This document shows positions 31,453 through 40,589 of a stretch of 64,000 nt of DNA, piece by piece. This DNA is from Rhodobacter sp. (GTDB lineage: Bacteria; Pseudomonadota; Alphaproteobacteria; Rhodobacterales; Rhodobacteraceae): positions 1-64,000 of the forward strand of contig JADCEL010000061.1 of the NCBI GenBank assembly GCA_020250125.1. The letters run 5' to 3'. The number at the start of each line of letters is the position of its first letter. Positions within the stretch are counted from its first letter, which is position 1. A model generated the notes under the pieces. It had not been told where the DNA came from and did no database searches. It saw only the letters and a program-made list of their open reading frames with translations. The translations under genes were made by a program, and so were the position numbers.

Positions 31453-31569
31453 GTCGGTGCGGCCCGGATGTCTGCTGCGGTATGCGCCCCTATATGATCT
31501 CTGGTCACGCAAAAGGCCACCGCGAACGGCATCGCCGCACCGGGGCGGCCCGGCAGGAAGGATCGCATC

Positions 31570-31790
31570 ATGACCGCTGGCGAAAGACCTGCGCAGAAGA
31601 TCGGGGTCTGCACCCGGTGCGCGGGGCAACCTGCGGCCACGGCCACGGGCCATGCGCCGCGCGCCTTTGTCCGGTTCCGGCCAAAGGCGCGGGTCCTGAT
31701 TGCGGGGCAGACGCCGGGCGCGCGGTTCCGCAATGCGGGCGGCCACCGCCAGGGTCGGCAGACCGGGCTGCCGGGGGCCGGGGTCTGTGA
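31570..31790 (+). pseudogene. Uracil-DNA glycosylase family relic
   Basis: The frame MTAGERPAQKIGVCTRC...ARVLIAGQTPGAR resembles the start of small UDG-superfamily proteins (a CxxC, then the RILIAGQAPG substrate loop). The expected GRPFDDPSGDRLR segment appears only in a shifted frame as GRPPPGSADR, and the rest of the enzyme is missing. It is therefore a truncated, frameshifted remnant between kdsA and sseB. Confidence 0.5.
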
Positions 31791-31868
31791 CCGGGACCGG
31801 GCGGCAGTGGCCCCGATGGCGGCACGGGCCCGGCAACAGGCGGCCCGCGCCGCAGGGGAGAGGCGGTG

Positions 31869-32651
31869 ATGACGCCTTTGGATATCGCCCATGCCGGCAT
31901 GGAAGCCGCGCCGGACGATGACGCGGCCCGGCTTCGCTTCTACGGGCGGGTGGCGGAGGATGAGTTGTTCCTGCTGCTGGAGACAGAGGTTGCGGGGCAG
32001 GCCGTCACCCCCCGCGTCTTTGCGCTGGAAGACGGGCCGGTTGTGCTGGTCTTTGACCGGGAAGACCGGCTGTCTGCCTTTACCGGTGCCCCTGCACCCT
32101 ATGCCGCCCTGCCGGGACGGGTGATTGCCGCCCAGCTGGCGGGGCAGGGGATCGGGATCGGGATCAACCTTGGGATCGCGCCCTCGTCCTTCCTGATGTC
32201 CGCCGGGGCGGTGGACTGGCTTGCCGTAACGCTCGGTCACGCGCCCGCCGTGGTGGAGGCTGCGCCCCGGTCGTTCCACGCCCCCGGCGGTCTGCCGGAG
32301 CGGCTGATCGAAGCCCTGGAGGCAAAGCTGGCCCGTGCCGGCGGCGTGGCGATGGCCGCGCTGCTGGCGGGCGTCAGCTATGACGGCGGGCGGCGCAGCC
32401 ATATGCTGGCCTTTGTCGGCGCGGCACCGGGGGCCGAAGCCGCGCTGGCCCGCGCCGCCGCAGAGGCGCTGACCTTTTCGGGCGTCGATGCCGCAGAGAT
32501 GGATGTTACTTTCCTGGCACCTGAAGAGCCTGCCCTGGCGCTGCTGGCACGGGTGGCCCTGCGCCTTGACCTGCCGATGCCTGCGCTGCCTGACCCCGTG
32601 TCCCCTGCCGCACCGGGCATGGACCCCGACCGTCCGCCCCGGCTGAAATGA
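31869..32651 (+). CDS. SseB-family protein
   Basis: The 260-residue protein has an SseB N-terminal domain-like pattern: RFYGRVAEDELFLLLE, then VFALEDGPVVLVFDREDRLSAFTG. The C-terminal half carries a second alpha/beta region. The function in alphaproteobacteria is unknown. The ATG at 31869 follows a GGGGAGAGG ribosome-binding site; the track starts one codon earlier at a GTG. It ends upstream of the ribosomal protein operon. Confidence 0.7.
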   Translation: MTPLDIAHAGMEAAPDDDAARLRFYGRVAEDELFLLLETEVAGQAVTPRVFALEDGPVVLVFDREDRLSAFTGAPAPYAALPGRVIAAQLAGQGIGIGINLGIAPSSFLMSAGAVDWLAVTLGHAPAVVEAAPRSFHAPGGLPERLIEALEAKLARAGGVAMAALLAGVSYDGGRRSHMLAFVGAAPGAEAALARAAAEALTFSGVDAAEMDVTFLAPEEPALALLARVALRLDLPMPALPDPVSPAAPGMDPDRPPRLK

Positions 32652-32750
32652 GGGCGGTTCTTCTGCGAAAAACCGGCGCGGATTGTGGGGTATCTGATTA
32701 CCTTTTTTTCAAGATATTGTTTTTGAACATCAATTACAGGGTTATGGCGC

Positions 32751-32779
32751 TTGACGCTGTGCCGTGCTTCGGCGATACA
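32751..32779 (+). promoter_or_regulatory. Sigma-70-like promoter of rplM-rpsI
   Basis: TTGACG (32751-32756) and GATACA (32774-32779) are separated by exactly 17 bp and lie 53 bp upstream of the rplM start. A T-rich upstream tract (CTTTTTTTC near 32702) could act as an UP-like element. Confidence 0.65.
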
Positions 32780-32831
32780 CCCTTGTCCCGGATTTCGGGG
32801 TCCCCGACCCTGTCCTTACGAAAGACCGACC

Positions 32832-33296
32832 ATGAAAACCTTTACCGCAACGCCTGCGGATATCCAGAAGAAGTGGGTCCTGATCGACGCCGAAGGCATC
32901 GTTCTGGGCCGGCTTGCGACGCTGGTCGCCAGTATCCTGCGCGGCAAGACCAAGCCGACCTTCACGCCGCATATGGACATGGGTGACAATGTGATCGTCA
33001 TCAATGCCGGCAAGATCCAGATGACCGGCAACAAGCGGGCCGACAAGCGCTACTACTGGCACACCGGCCACCCCGGCGGGATCAAGTTCCGCACCGCAGC
33101 CCAGGTGCTGGACGGCGCCCACCCCGAGCGTGTGGTCGAAAAGGCGGTGGAACGGATGATCACCCGCAACCGCCTTGGCCGCCAGCAGATGACCAACCTG
33201 CTCATCTATGCCGGTGCCGAGCATCCGCATCAGGCGCAGCAGCCTGTCGTTCTCGACCTTAAGTCGATGAACCCGAAGAACACCCGGAGCGCGTGA
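32832..33296 (+). CDS. rplM: 50S ribosomal protein L13
   Basis: The 154-residue protein begins [20 protein letters not shown] and contains [27 protein letters not shown] and [16 protein letters not shown], as expected for L13. The ATG at 32832 follows GACC. Its stop lies 2 bp before the rpsI ATG. Confidence 0.97.
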   Translation: MKTFTATPADIQKKWVLIDAEGIVLGRLATLVASILRGKTKPTFTPHMDMGDNVIVINAGKIQMTGNKRADKRYYWHTGHPGGIKFRTAAQVLDGAHPERVVEKAVERMITRNRLGRQQMTNLLIYAGAEHPHQAQQPVVLDLKSMNPKNTRSA

Positions 33297-33298
33297 CC

Positions 33299-33784
33299 AT
33301 GGCTGACATCAAATCCCTTGACGATCTGAAATCGGCCGTCGCCGACGCGGCCCCTGTTGCAGCGGTTGTGGCACCGCGCGTTCCGGTGCGTGACGCGCTG
33401 GGTCGTTCCTATGCGACCGGCAAGCGCAAGAACGCCGTCGCGCGGGTGTGGATCAAGCCGGGTTCGGGCAAGGTGCTGGTGAACGGCAAGACGATGCCGG
33501 AATACTTCGCCCGCCCCGTTCTGCAGATGATCCTGCGCCAGCCCTTCACGGTTGCCGGGGTCGAGGGGCAGTTTGACGTGAACGCCACCGTGACCGGCGG
33601 CGGGCTTTCGGGCCAGGCCGGTGCGGTCAAGCACGGCATCTCCAAGGCGCTGCAGCTCTACGAGCCGGGCCTGCGCACCGCGCTGAAGGCCGCAGGCTTT
33701 CTGACCCGCGACAGCCGTGTGGTGGAACGCAAGAAGTATGGCAAGGCGAAGGCCCGCAAGAGCTTCCAGTTCTCCAAACGCTGA
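33299..33784 (+). CDS. rpsI: 30S ribosomal protein S9
   Basis: The 161-residue protein has an alphaproteobacterial N-terminal extension, then [39 protein letters not shown] and the C-terminal [17 protein letters not shown] that reaches the decoding site tRNA. The ATG at 33299 is preferred over the upstream GTG at 33293. It is co-transcribed with rplM. Confidence 0.97.
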   Translation: MADIKSLDDLKSAVADAAPVAAVVAPRVPVRDALGRSYATGKRKNAVARVWIKPGSGKVLVNGKTMPEYFARPVLQMILRQPFTVAGVEGQFDVNATVTGGGLSGQAGAVKHGISKALQLYEPGLRTALKAAGFLTRDSRVVERKKYGKAKARKSFQFSKR

Positions 33785-33866
33785 CCGGTTGAAGGATGGC
33801 TCTTGTCCCGGGGTGGGTTGCCCGGCGCTTTCGGTCCGTCCGGACTTGCCCGTTTTGAGGTAAGCG

Positions 33867-34733
33867 ATGTCCACTGCCGGGTGGTGCCTTGTGATGGCGC
33901 TCTGGGGCGAGAAATACTCGTCCAAGCATGTGAATGAGCTGACCCGCGAAGCGCTTCGGCTGTCCGCCGGATGCGTGTCTGTGGTTCTGCTGTCAGACCG
34001 CTTTCGCGACGATATCGATCCAAGGGTGCAGCAAAAGGCGTTCCCTTCGTTTTTCGACAGGGAAGATTTTTTTGCCGGCGGCTATGTGGTGAAGCTGTCG
34101 ATGTTTGACCGCAGCGTGTTGCCCGCAGACTGCCGCTGCGTCTATGTTGACCTTGATACGCTGGTGACCGGCGACCTTGGAAAGGTTGCCGCGCTGATCC
34201 GGGACCGCAACGATGTTGCGATGCTGCCGCCCGGAAATCTGATATCCTTCGGTGTGATCCGCCGGCTGATCTGGCGGGTCAGCCGTGGCAGGCGCTTTGC
34301 TGTCGGCAACAGTTCCATCGTGGCCTACCACTCGGGCGCGCAGCCGAACACCGCAGAGCTGTTTCGTGAGATGTACCTGCGCGGCGACGGCGCGCTGGTG
34401 CACATGCGCATTGATGATCTTTTTGTCTCCTGGGCCAATCAGGCGCATTTGCGCGCTGTACCGCGGAGTCTTGTGGCCATGTTTCGCCGCGAATTTCTGT
34501 TCCGGTCGCATCTTCTGTTCTGGCTGGCGCAGAAAAGCGGGATCACCGGGCGTCGGCGCGCCCGTTTGGTTGCGATCACACTGAACGGCGAAGAATGCAA
34601 ACCTGCGGCCCTTGCCCGACTTGCCGAAGGTGCGGTGATCCGGGATGCCCGCGGGCGGATCGGCTATTGGAGCGAAGCAAGCCTTGGACCGGTCAAGGCC
34701 AGGATTGAACGTTTGGCAGCAAGGTTGCAGTGA
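33867..34733 (+). CDS. Putative GT-A-type glycosyltransferase
   Basis: This 288-residue protein has no clear family match by eye, but it carries CVYVDLDTLVTGDL at about residues 91-104. That resembles the DxD metal/nucleotide-sugar site of GT-A transferases such as GT8. It is preceded by a plausible Rossmann-like start (CLVMALWGEKYSSKHVNEL) and the basic stretch FRREFLFRSHLLFW. No membrane anchor is evident. It stands alone after rpsI; the sugar and acceptor are unknown. Confidence 0.5.
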   Translation: MSTAGWCLVMALWGEKYSSKHVNELTREALRLSAGCVSVVLLSDRFRDDIDPRVQQKAFPSFFDREDFFAGGYVVKLSMFDRSVLPADCRCVYVDLDTLVTGDLGKVAALIRDRNDVAMLPPGNLISFGVIRRLIWRVSRGRRFAVGNSSIVAYHSGAQPNTAELFREMYLRGDGALVHMRIDDLFVSWANQAHLRAVPRSLVAMFRREFLFRSHLLFWLAQKSGITGRRRARLVAITLNGEECKPAALARLAEGAVIRDARGRIGYWSEASLGPVKARIERLAARLQ

Positions 34734-34844
34734 GGTGGATCGGCCGGCACAGCTTCTTGCCGGGCAATTCAAAAGAGTGCCAGAGTTGAAGTTACAGAAA
34801 GGATGTTGATAATGGCTGTCATGCCTCTTCCTGGCAGTCGTTAA

Positions 34845-34985
34845 ATGCAGGAGCTTGTCAGCATCATCGGCAGGGTGGTGCTGGCGCTGATTGCGGGGGC
34901 TTTGAATAATTTGGCGCGGCTGATGTCGCAGATTCACGTGGTTCCCATAGTTGTATTTTTTTGTACTGCATTATACTTGGGGTGA
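34845..34985 (+). CDS. Candidate 46-residue hydrophobic peptide
   Basis: The ATG-to-TGA frame reads MQELVSIIGRVVLALIAGAL and ends HVVPIVVFFCTALYLG, with two hydrophobic stretches that could span or lie in the membrane. It is not in the ORF track. A strong ribosome-binding site is lacking and no homologue is recalled, so it may be chance. The rest of 34734-35120 shows only a CGCGCTCTT/AAGAGCGCG hairpin near 35041. Confidence 0.25.
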   Translation: MQELVSIIGRVVLALIAGALNNLARLMSQIHVVPIVVFFCTALYLG

Positions 34986-35120
34986 GCAGTTGCGCAGACG
35001 CCAGGAATAGCCTGGAAAGAATGCAAGGGAATCCCTCCTGGCGCGCTCTTGAAGAAAGAGCGCGATAAGTGAAGGATTGCAGTTCTTCGACAGATCAGGG
35101 TCAGGACTGGTGCTTGCTTC

Positions 35121-35219
35121 ATGGCCATGACTGAAATCCCGGAATGGGACAGACCGCCTTTGATGCCCCTTGCGGGGGCACAGTTTTTCCTTGCTTGCGC
35201 AAGAACCGGGCCGGCATGA
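35121..35219 (+). CDS. Candidate 32-residue ORF overlapping the next start
   Basis: MAMTEIPEWDRPPLMPLAGA is followed by a short tail and a TGA that overlaps the next ATG (ATGA, 35216-35219). The arrangement is typical of coupled translation, but neither product is recognised and the frame could be accidental. Confidence 0.25.
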   Translation: MAMTEIPEWDRPPLMPLAGAQFFLACARTGPA

Positions 35220-35401
35220 CCGAAATCGTCCATGTCGACGGGGTTGCGCGCAGGATGGTGTGGCGGGTGACGCAGGCACTGGCGGACGACGGGCGGCTGT
35301 CCGATGCGCTGTCGCGCGCGGTTGCGCAAACCCGCGTCGTTCCCGCCCTGTATGCCGAATTGAAGAAGCGCGCGATCCTGATCAAGGCTGTCTCCCGGTA
35401 A
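35216..35401 (+). CDS. Unknown 61-residue protein ending at repeat element B
   Basis: The frame MTEIVHVDGVARRMVWRVTQ continues through ALADDGRLSDALSRAVAQTR to AVSR and TAA. Composition and helical periodicity look coding, but no family is recognised. It could be intact, or the tail of a gene cut by element B, because its TAA lies at the element's left end. The track starts it at 35144; ATG 35216 is my choice. Confidence 0.4.
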   Translation: MTEIVHVDGVARRMVWRVTQALADDGRLSDALSRAVAQTRVVPALYAELKKRAILIKAVSR

Positions 35402-36030
35402 CAGGCTGCTGAAAAAGCACCAACCGCAAGGACCGCCGGCTGGAAGACCGGAAACGGCTCCGCTCGCGCGCCCCACGCGTTCTGGCCAGGGCCATCGCCC
35501 CGGCTCTGCGGTGCGCCTATTGCCCGCCCACCGGGGGCCACAGCCCCCGGCCAGCGCCCGACCCGCCCGTGGCGGGCGCTTCTCGCCCGCCGGGTCGGGC
35601 GCTTCTCGCCCGCCGGGTCGGGCGCTGGCCTTTCGTGGTGCCTGGACCGACCGATCTACAGGGCACCGTCGCGCGCGGGCGGGGAAACGCGGTGCGTTTC
35701 CTGTCCCCGCCCAGACTGACGAAAGCAGTTTCACCGCTCAAATGGCCGGGGCCATAGCCCATGCCACAGCGCCACGCTGAACCCACACCAGCCGGGGGCC
35801 ACAGCCCCCGGCCAGCGCCCGACCCGCCCCCGGCGGGCGCTTTGCACCCGCCGGGCCGGGCGCTGGCCTGCCGTGGTCCCGGACCTGCCGGTCTGCAGGG
35901 CACCGTCGCGCGCGGGCGGGGAAACGCGCTGCCTTTCGACGTCCGCCCGGAATGGCAAGCCCATATCCCACGGATCACGATGATGGTCCCGCCCGGCAGG
36001 CGGCGGGGTTGCTCTGACAGCACCCCGTCA
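35400..36030. repeat. TIR-bounded, non-coding repeat element B (MITE-like)
   Basis: The left end ACAGGCTGCTGAAAAAGC matches element A's left end exactly over 18 bases. The right end (36011-36030) reverse-complements to TGACGGGGTGCTGTCAGAGC. Inside are two same-direction copies (about 35528-35705 and 35790-35935) of the unit found once, inverted, in element A: GGGGGCCACAGCCCCC, CCAGCGCCCGACCCGCC, CAGGGCACCGTCGCGCGCGG, GGGGAAACGCG. Copy one also holds a perfect 23-bp tandem duplication (35574-35619). No transposase frame is present. To 36188 nothing else is seen. Confidence 0.65.
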
Positions 36031-36188
36031 AGGCAGGGGCATCTGCCCGTGCCTGCCCCTTTGGCAGGCGGTTGTCCCGCAGCACGGTTTGTCCCGGCCG
36101 GTCCCTTGGTTTGATCAAACGCCGATCGCCCCTCTTTTCACGCGATGCGTCCTGTGCAACAAACCATCAGGCCAAGCCGACAGGGGGC

Positions 36189-37082
36189 ATGATGACATCA
36201 GGGGGGGTGCTGCGCCGGATGGGCCGGTCAGAGGCGGCAAGCGGCCTTGCCATGATCAGCCCGACGGCGAGCTATGCCATTCTGCTGCTGGCGGCCCCGC
36301 TGGCGCTGATCTTCATCTACAGCTTTCTGACCGACGGCTATCTGGAGATCATCCGCACCTTCACCTTCGCCAATTACCTTGAGGCCTGGACCAACGAACT
36401 GTACCGGGTGGTCATGCTGCGGTCGCTGATGGTGGCGCTGACCGTCACGGCGGTGACCGTGCTTCTGGCCTTTCCGGTGGCCTATTTCGTGTCCTTTCAT
36501 GTTGATCCGTCGCGCAAATCGCTGTGGCTGTTTCTGATCACCATCCCGTTCTGGACCAGCTATCTGATCCGCGTGTTTCTGTGGAAGGTGATCCTGGGCT
36601 ACAACGGCGTGGTCAATTCCGGCCTTCTGGGGTTGGGGATCATCAGCGAGCCCTTGCAGTGGATCAACTACAACGTGGGTGCGGTGGTGGTGACGCTGGC
36701 CCATGCCTATGCGCCCTTTGCGATCCTGCCGATCTTCGTGGCCCTGGAAAAGATCGACCGGTCGCTGCTGGAGGCGGGGCAGGACCTGGGTGAATCCCGT
36801 TTCATGACCTTCCTGCGCGTTACCCTGCCGCTGGCGATGCCCGGGGTGATTGCTGCGGTGCTGATCGTGTTCATCCCGACCATCGGCGATTTCGTGACGC
36901 CGCAGCTTGTCGGCGGGCCCGAGGGGCGCATGGTGGCCAACCTGATCCAGCTGCAATACCTCAAGCTGGACAATTACCCGCTGGGGTCGGCCATCGCGGT
37001 ATCGGCAATGGTGATCGTGACGGTTGTCAGCCTGTTCTTTCTGTACCTGAACCGGCGCTACCTGCGGGGTCCGGAATCATGA
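36189..37082 (+). CDS. potB: ABC transporter permease, spermidine/putrescine type (PotB-like)
   Basis: The 297-residue protein has six membrane segments and the permease EAA-type loop EAGQDLGESRFMTFLRVTLPLAMPGV, cytoplasmic contact for the ATPase. The sequence FWTSYLIRVFLWKVILGYNG is typical of PotB/PotH. It starts at one of two adjacent ATG codons (36189/36192). It overlaps potC by ATGA. Polyamine import is the usual role, but related compounds are possible. Confidence 0.85.
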   Translation: MMTSGGVLRRMGRSEAASGLAMISPTASYAILLLAAPLALIFIYSFLTDGYLEIIRTFTFANYLEAWTNELYRVVMLRSLMVALTVTAVTVLLAFPVAYFVSFHVDPSRKSLWLFLITIPFWTSYLIRVFLWKVILGYNGVVNSGLLGLGIISEPLQWINYNVGAVVVTLAHAYAPFAILPIFVALEKIDRSLLEAGQDLGESRFMTFLRVTLPLAMPGVIAAVLIVFIPTIGDFVTPQLVGGPEGRMVANLIQLQYLKLDNYPLGSAIAVSAMVIVTVVSLFFLYLNRRYLRGPES

Positions 37083-37885
37083 GGGGCGGGTGGTTCAAGG
37101 TCTATGCGCTGGTCTATCTGGTGTTTCTTTATGCGCCGATCATTCTGCTGCCGATGTTTGCCTTCAACGATGCGACGGTCATCGCCTTTCCGCTGAGCGG
37201 CTTTTCGACAAAGTGGTTCGCGGCCCTTGCCGATGATCCGCCGCTGCATGACGCGGTCAGGAACAGTCTGATCATTGCCGTCACCACCGCGATCCTGTCG
37301 ACCACGCTTGCCGTCTTTGCCGCCCGCGCCTCTACCCGCTACCGCTTTCCGGGCAAGGCGGGGCTGATGGGGCTGATCATGCTGCCGCTGGTTCTGCCAG
37401 AAATCATCGTGGCGGTGTCGCTGCTGTCGATCCTGCTGATGGTCGGGATCGAACTGTCGATCCTGACGGTGATCCTGGGCCATGTGCTGATCTGCACGCC
37501 ATTCTGCATCGCGATCCTGAGTTCCGCCTTCCAGTCGCTGGACCGGTCGCTGGAAGAGGCGGCCTATGATCTGGGTGAAACATCGTTCTCGACCTTCCGG
37601 CTGATCATCCTGCCGCTGGTGATGCCCGGCATCATCTCGTCTTTGCTGATTTCGTTCACCATCAGTCTGGACGAATTCATCATCGCCTTCTTTCTGGCCG
37701 GAACCCAGGCGACGCTGCCGGTCTATATCTTTTCGCAGTTCCGATTTCCGCAGGCTGTTCCCGTGATCATGGCGCTTGGCACGATCCTGGTCTGCCTGTC
37801 GGTCCTGCTGCTGAGCATTGCTGAGTTTTTCCGCCGCCGCGGGCTTGCCCGGTCTGGCACAAAGGATACCGGAGGCTTCCTGTGA
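37079..37885 (+). CDS. potC: ABC transporter permease, spermidine/putrescine type (PotC-like)
   Basis: The 268-residue protein has six membrane helices and the loop EEAAYDLGETSFSTFRLIILPLVMPGI that docks on the ATPase. The sequence FAPIILLPMFAFNDA-like start and SISLDEFIIAFF-like end match PotC/PotI. It shares 4-bp overlaps with both neighbours, indicating one tightly coupled operon. Confidence 0.87.
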   Translation: MRGGWFKVYALVYLVFLYAPIILLPMFAFNDATVIAFPLSGFSTKWFAALADDPPLHDAVRNSLIIAVTTAILSTTLAVFAARASTRYRFPGKAGLMGLIMLPLVLPEIIVAVSLLSILLMVGIELSILTVILGHVLICTPFCIAILSSAFQSLDRSLEEAAYDLGETSFSTFRLIILPLVMPGIISSLLISFTISLDEFIIAFFLAGTQATLPVYIFSQFRFPQAVPVIMALGTILVCLSVLLLSIAEFFRRRGLARSGTKDTGGFL

Positions 37886-38976
37886 CTGCGAAACCCACCA
37901 TGATCGAGTTCCGGGATGTACAGAAATACTATGGCGATTACCACGCATTGCGCGGCATCAACGCCAGTATCCGGGCGGGAGAGTTCTTCTCATTGCTGGG
38001 GCCTTCGGGCTGCGGCAAGACCACGCTGTTGCGCACCATCGCCGGGTTTGAGGAGATTTCTTCGGGTGTGATCCTGATTGACGGCAAGGATGCGTCAACC
38101 ATCCCTGCCAACAAGCGCCCGACCAATATGGTGTTTCAGTCCTATGCGATCTTCCCGCATCTGACGGTCGAGGAAAATGTGGGCTTCGGTCTGCGTCGGG
38201 CGGGGCTGGACAAGGCCGAGATGGCCCGCCGCGTGGGGGATGCGCTGGCGATGGTGGGTCTGACGGGCTTCGGCAAGCGGGCGGCGCATGCGCTGTCGGG
38301 CGGCCAGCGCCAGCGCGTGGCGCTGGCGCGTGCGCTGATCCTGAAGCCGAAAGTGCTGCTGCTGGACGAGCCGCTGTCGGCACTGGACAAGAAGATGCGC
38401 GAACAGATGCAGATGGAACTGATCAAGCTGCAACGCCAGGTTGGCATCACCTTCATCCTGGTCACCCATGACCAGGAAGAGGCGCTGGTGATGAGTGATC
38501 GCATCGCGGTGATGTTCGAAGGCCGGATCGTGCAGCTGGACGACCCCGAAACGCTGTACCGCCGCCCGAAGACGCGGCAGGTCGCGGATTTCATCGGCAC
38601 GATGAACTTCCTGCCGGCAACAGTCCTGTCCGATACGCCGGAGGGCTGCGAGGTCGAGGTTGCCGGTCTGGGCCGCTGCCGGATCGCGGCGGATCAGGCA
38701 CCGCCGGGGGGCAACGGACAGGAGACGACCGTTGGCTTCCGCCCCGAGACGCTGACGATCCTGTACGATGGTCAGGCAGCGACGGTGCGCGAAACGCCCG
38801 GCACGGTGGAAGAGGTCGTCTATTACGGCGACATGACCTATTACGATGTCAAGCTGGATGGGGTCAGCGCTGCGGTGCGCCTGTCGATGCGCAACGTGCC
38901 CGGTCGCCCGGTTCTGGACATTGGCACCCGCGCCCGCGTAGCCTGGAGCCCGGACGCGCTGGTGCTGTTCCGCTGA
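37882..38976 (+). CDS. potA: ABC transporter ATP-binding protein (PotA-like)
   Basis: The 364-residue protein has Walker A GPSGCGKTTLL (about residues 40-50), signature LSGGQRQRVALARAL, Walker B LLLDEPLSALD, and H-loop VTHDQEEAL. A C-terminal TOBE domain follows (VGFRPETLTI). The GTG start overlaps the potC stop (GTGA). It energises the PotBC channel. No periplasmic binding protein gene is present next to this operon, which is unusual. Confidence 0.9.
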   Translation: MTAKPTMIEFRDVQKYYGDYHALRGINASIRAGEFFSLLGPSGCGKTTLLRTIAGFEEISSGVILIDGKDASTIPANKRPTNMVFQSYAIFPHLTVEENVGFGLRRAGLDKAEMARRVGDALAMVGLTGFGKRAAHALSGGQRQRVALARALILKPKVLLLDEPLSALDKKMREQMQMELIKLQRQVGITFILVTHDQEEALVMSDRIAVMFEGRIVQLDDPETLYRRPKTRQVADFIGTMNFLPATVLSDTPEGCEVEVAGLGRCRIAADQAPPGGNGQETTVGFRPETLTILYDGQAATVRETPGTVEEVVYYGDMTYYDVKLDGVSAAVRLSMRNVPGRPVLDIGTRARVAWSPDALVLFR

Positions 38977-39057
38977 TCCGGCGGCGCGCGCCGGCGCGCG
39001 CAAGGTCCCCGGCGTGAATAGTCTTGAACAGGAAATGACGGCGGCGGCTTCAACCCG

Positions 39058-39675
39058 TCAGTGATCCTGCGGCAGCAGGCCAAGGCCGCGCAGATAGATG
39101 CCGATGCCGGCTTCCAGCAGGTCTTCCGCCGCGAAGGGGCTGCGGGCGCCGGGGGTGCCGCGGGTGAAAAGCTCCACGACCCCGTGGCTCATCGCCCAGA
39201 TATGGGCGGCGAACATGGCCGGGGGGGGACGCTTTTCGGGGGGGATGTTCGCCGAAAGGGCCCTGGCGGCTTCTTCCAGAACGGCGGTTGCCCGCGCGGC
39301 GACCAGGGCAAGGTCGGGATTGGAGGTCATCGGGATGCCGCTTTCGAACATGGCCTGATAATAGCCCGGATACTTGCGGGCAAAGGCAAGATAGGCGCGC
39401 CCCGTCGCCTCGAAAGCGGCCAGTGCGGTGGGCTTGCCATTGTCATAGGCGAAATCCATCAGCGCCGTGAAAATCTCGTACCCCTGGCGGGCGACTTCGG
39501 CGATCAGCTCTTCGCGGCCCGAGAAGTGGCGGTAGACGGCGGCAGGCGTGACATCAACCGCCTTTGCCGCTTCGGACAGGGTGAAGCCCTGCGGACCCTT
39601 TTCCTCGATCAGGGTCAGCGTGGCCTCGACCAGAGCCTGACGCAGGTTGCCGTGGTGATAGCCGCGCTTAGACAT
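39058..39675 (-). CDS. TetR-family transcriptional regulator
   Basis: The 205-residue protein begins [20 protein letters not shown], has the Tet[32 protein letters not shown] at about residues 35-62, and carries a WHG/TetR_C-type ligand domain. Start ATG 39675 overlaps the end of ppk2 by 8 bp, so it may be translated with ppk2. Its ligand is unknown. Confidence 0.88.
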   Translation of the reverse strand: MSKRGYHHGNLRQALVEATLTLIEEKGPQGFTLSEAAKAVDVTPAAVYRHFSGREELIAEVARQGYEIFTALMDFAYDNGKPTALAAFEATGRAYLAFARKYPGYYQAMFESGIPMTSNPDLALVAARATAVLEEAARALSANIPPEKRPPPAMFAAHIWAMSHGVVELFTRGTPGARSPFAAEDLLEAGIGIYLRGLGLLPQDH

Positions 39676-40537
39676 CGAGCATGTCAAGACCGCCGCAGAT
39701 CAGCGGATCGGGTTTGCCGATGATCTTTTCGTCTTTGCCCTGATAGTCGAGGGCAAGCAGGATCGACTGGATCGCGGCGATGCGGGCGCGCGGTTTGTCA
39801 TCGGACCGGATCACGGTCCAGGGGGTGCGGGGGGAATGGGTGCGCCCCAGCGTCTCGTGGATGGCGCTTGTATAGGCATCCCATTTCTGCAGCCCGTCGA
39901 CATCGATCTGGCTGAGCTTCCACTGCTTCAGCGGATCGGATTCGCGGTCAAGCATGCGCTTGAGCTGTTCCGCCCGGCCGACGCTGAACCACAGTTTCAG
40001 AAAGACGATGCCCTCATCCACCAGAACCCCTTCAAAATAGGGCTGCTGGCGGAAGAAATGCTCGCGCTGTCCGGGCGTGCAAAAGCCGAACACAGGTTCG
40101 ACAATGCCGCGATTGTACCAGCTGCGGTCAAACAGCACGATCTCGCCCGAGGCGGGCAGCCAATCGGCGTAGCGTTGAAAGTACCATTGCGCCGCCTCGC
40201 GTTCGGTGGGCTTGGACAGGGCCACCACCGTGGCAAAGCGCGGGTTCAGGTTCTGGCAAACCACGCCGATGGTGCCGCCCTTGCCGGCGCCATCGCGGCC
40301 TTCGAACACGACGACAAGGCGCTTGCCGGTGGCGCGCAGGTCGTTCTGCATCCGCACAAGCTGAATCTGCAGCGCCGCAAGGTGATCTTCATAGTCCTGC
40401 TTGTGCAGCTTCTCGCGGTAGGGGTACCCCCTGGACAGGACATCGTCCTTGTCCGCCTTCTCGATCGCGCGCCGGATGTCCTCGGGGGCGTCGTTCCTGA
40501 AGTAGCGGCTGATGGCACCGTCAAAAGGCAGGTTCAT
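39668..40537 (-). CDS. ppk2: Polyphosphate kinase 2
   Basis: The 289-residue protein contains Walker A-like [11 protein letters not shown], the lid region, Walker [18 protein letters not shown], and [17 protein letters not shown], all marks of PPK2. It phosphorylates nucleoside diphosphates from polyphosphate, or the reverse. The ATG at 40537 is chosen ([13 protein letters not shown]). It lies 52 bp after the hydrolase gene in a five-gene minus-strand string. Confidence 0.93.
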   Translation of the reverse strand: MNLPFDGAISRYFRNDAPEDIRRAIEKADKDDVLSRGYPYREKLHKQDYEDHLAALQIQLVRMQNDLRATGKRLVVVFEGRDGAGKGGTIGVVCQNLNPRFATVVALSKPTEREAAQWYFQRYADWLPASGEIVLFDRSWYNRGIVEPVFGFCTPGQREHFFRQQPYFEGVLVDEGIVFLKLWFSVGRAEQLKRMLDRESDPLKQWKLSQIDVDGLQKWDAYTSAIHETLGRTHSPRTPWTVIRSDDKPRARIAAIQSILLALDYQGKDEKIIGKPDPLICGGLDMLDV

Positions 40538-40589
40538 CTGGCGTCTCTTTTCCCGGATGTGGTTGGGGGCAGTATGGCGATCAGGGCTG

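Noticed and set aside
35569-35964. CRISPR-like array suggested by repeated GC-rich blocks
   Set aside because: The repeats are a two-copy unit with hairpins, not regularly spaced short repeats with unique spacers; no cas genes occur.
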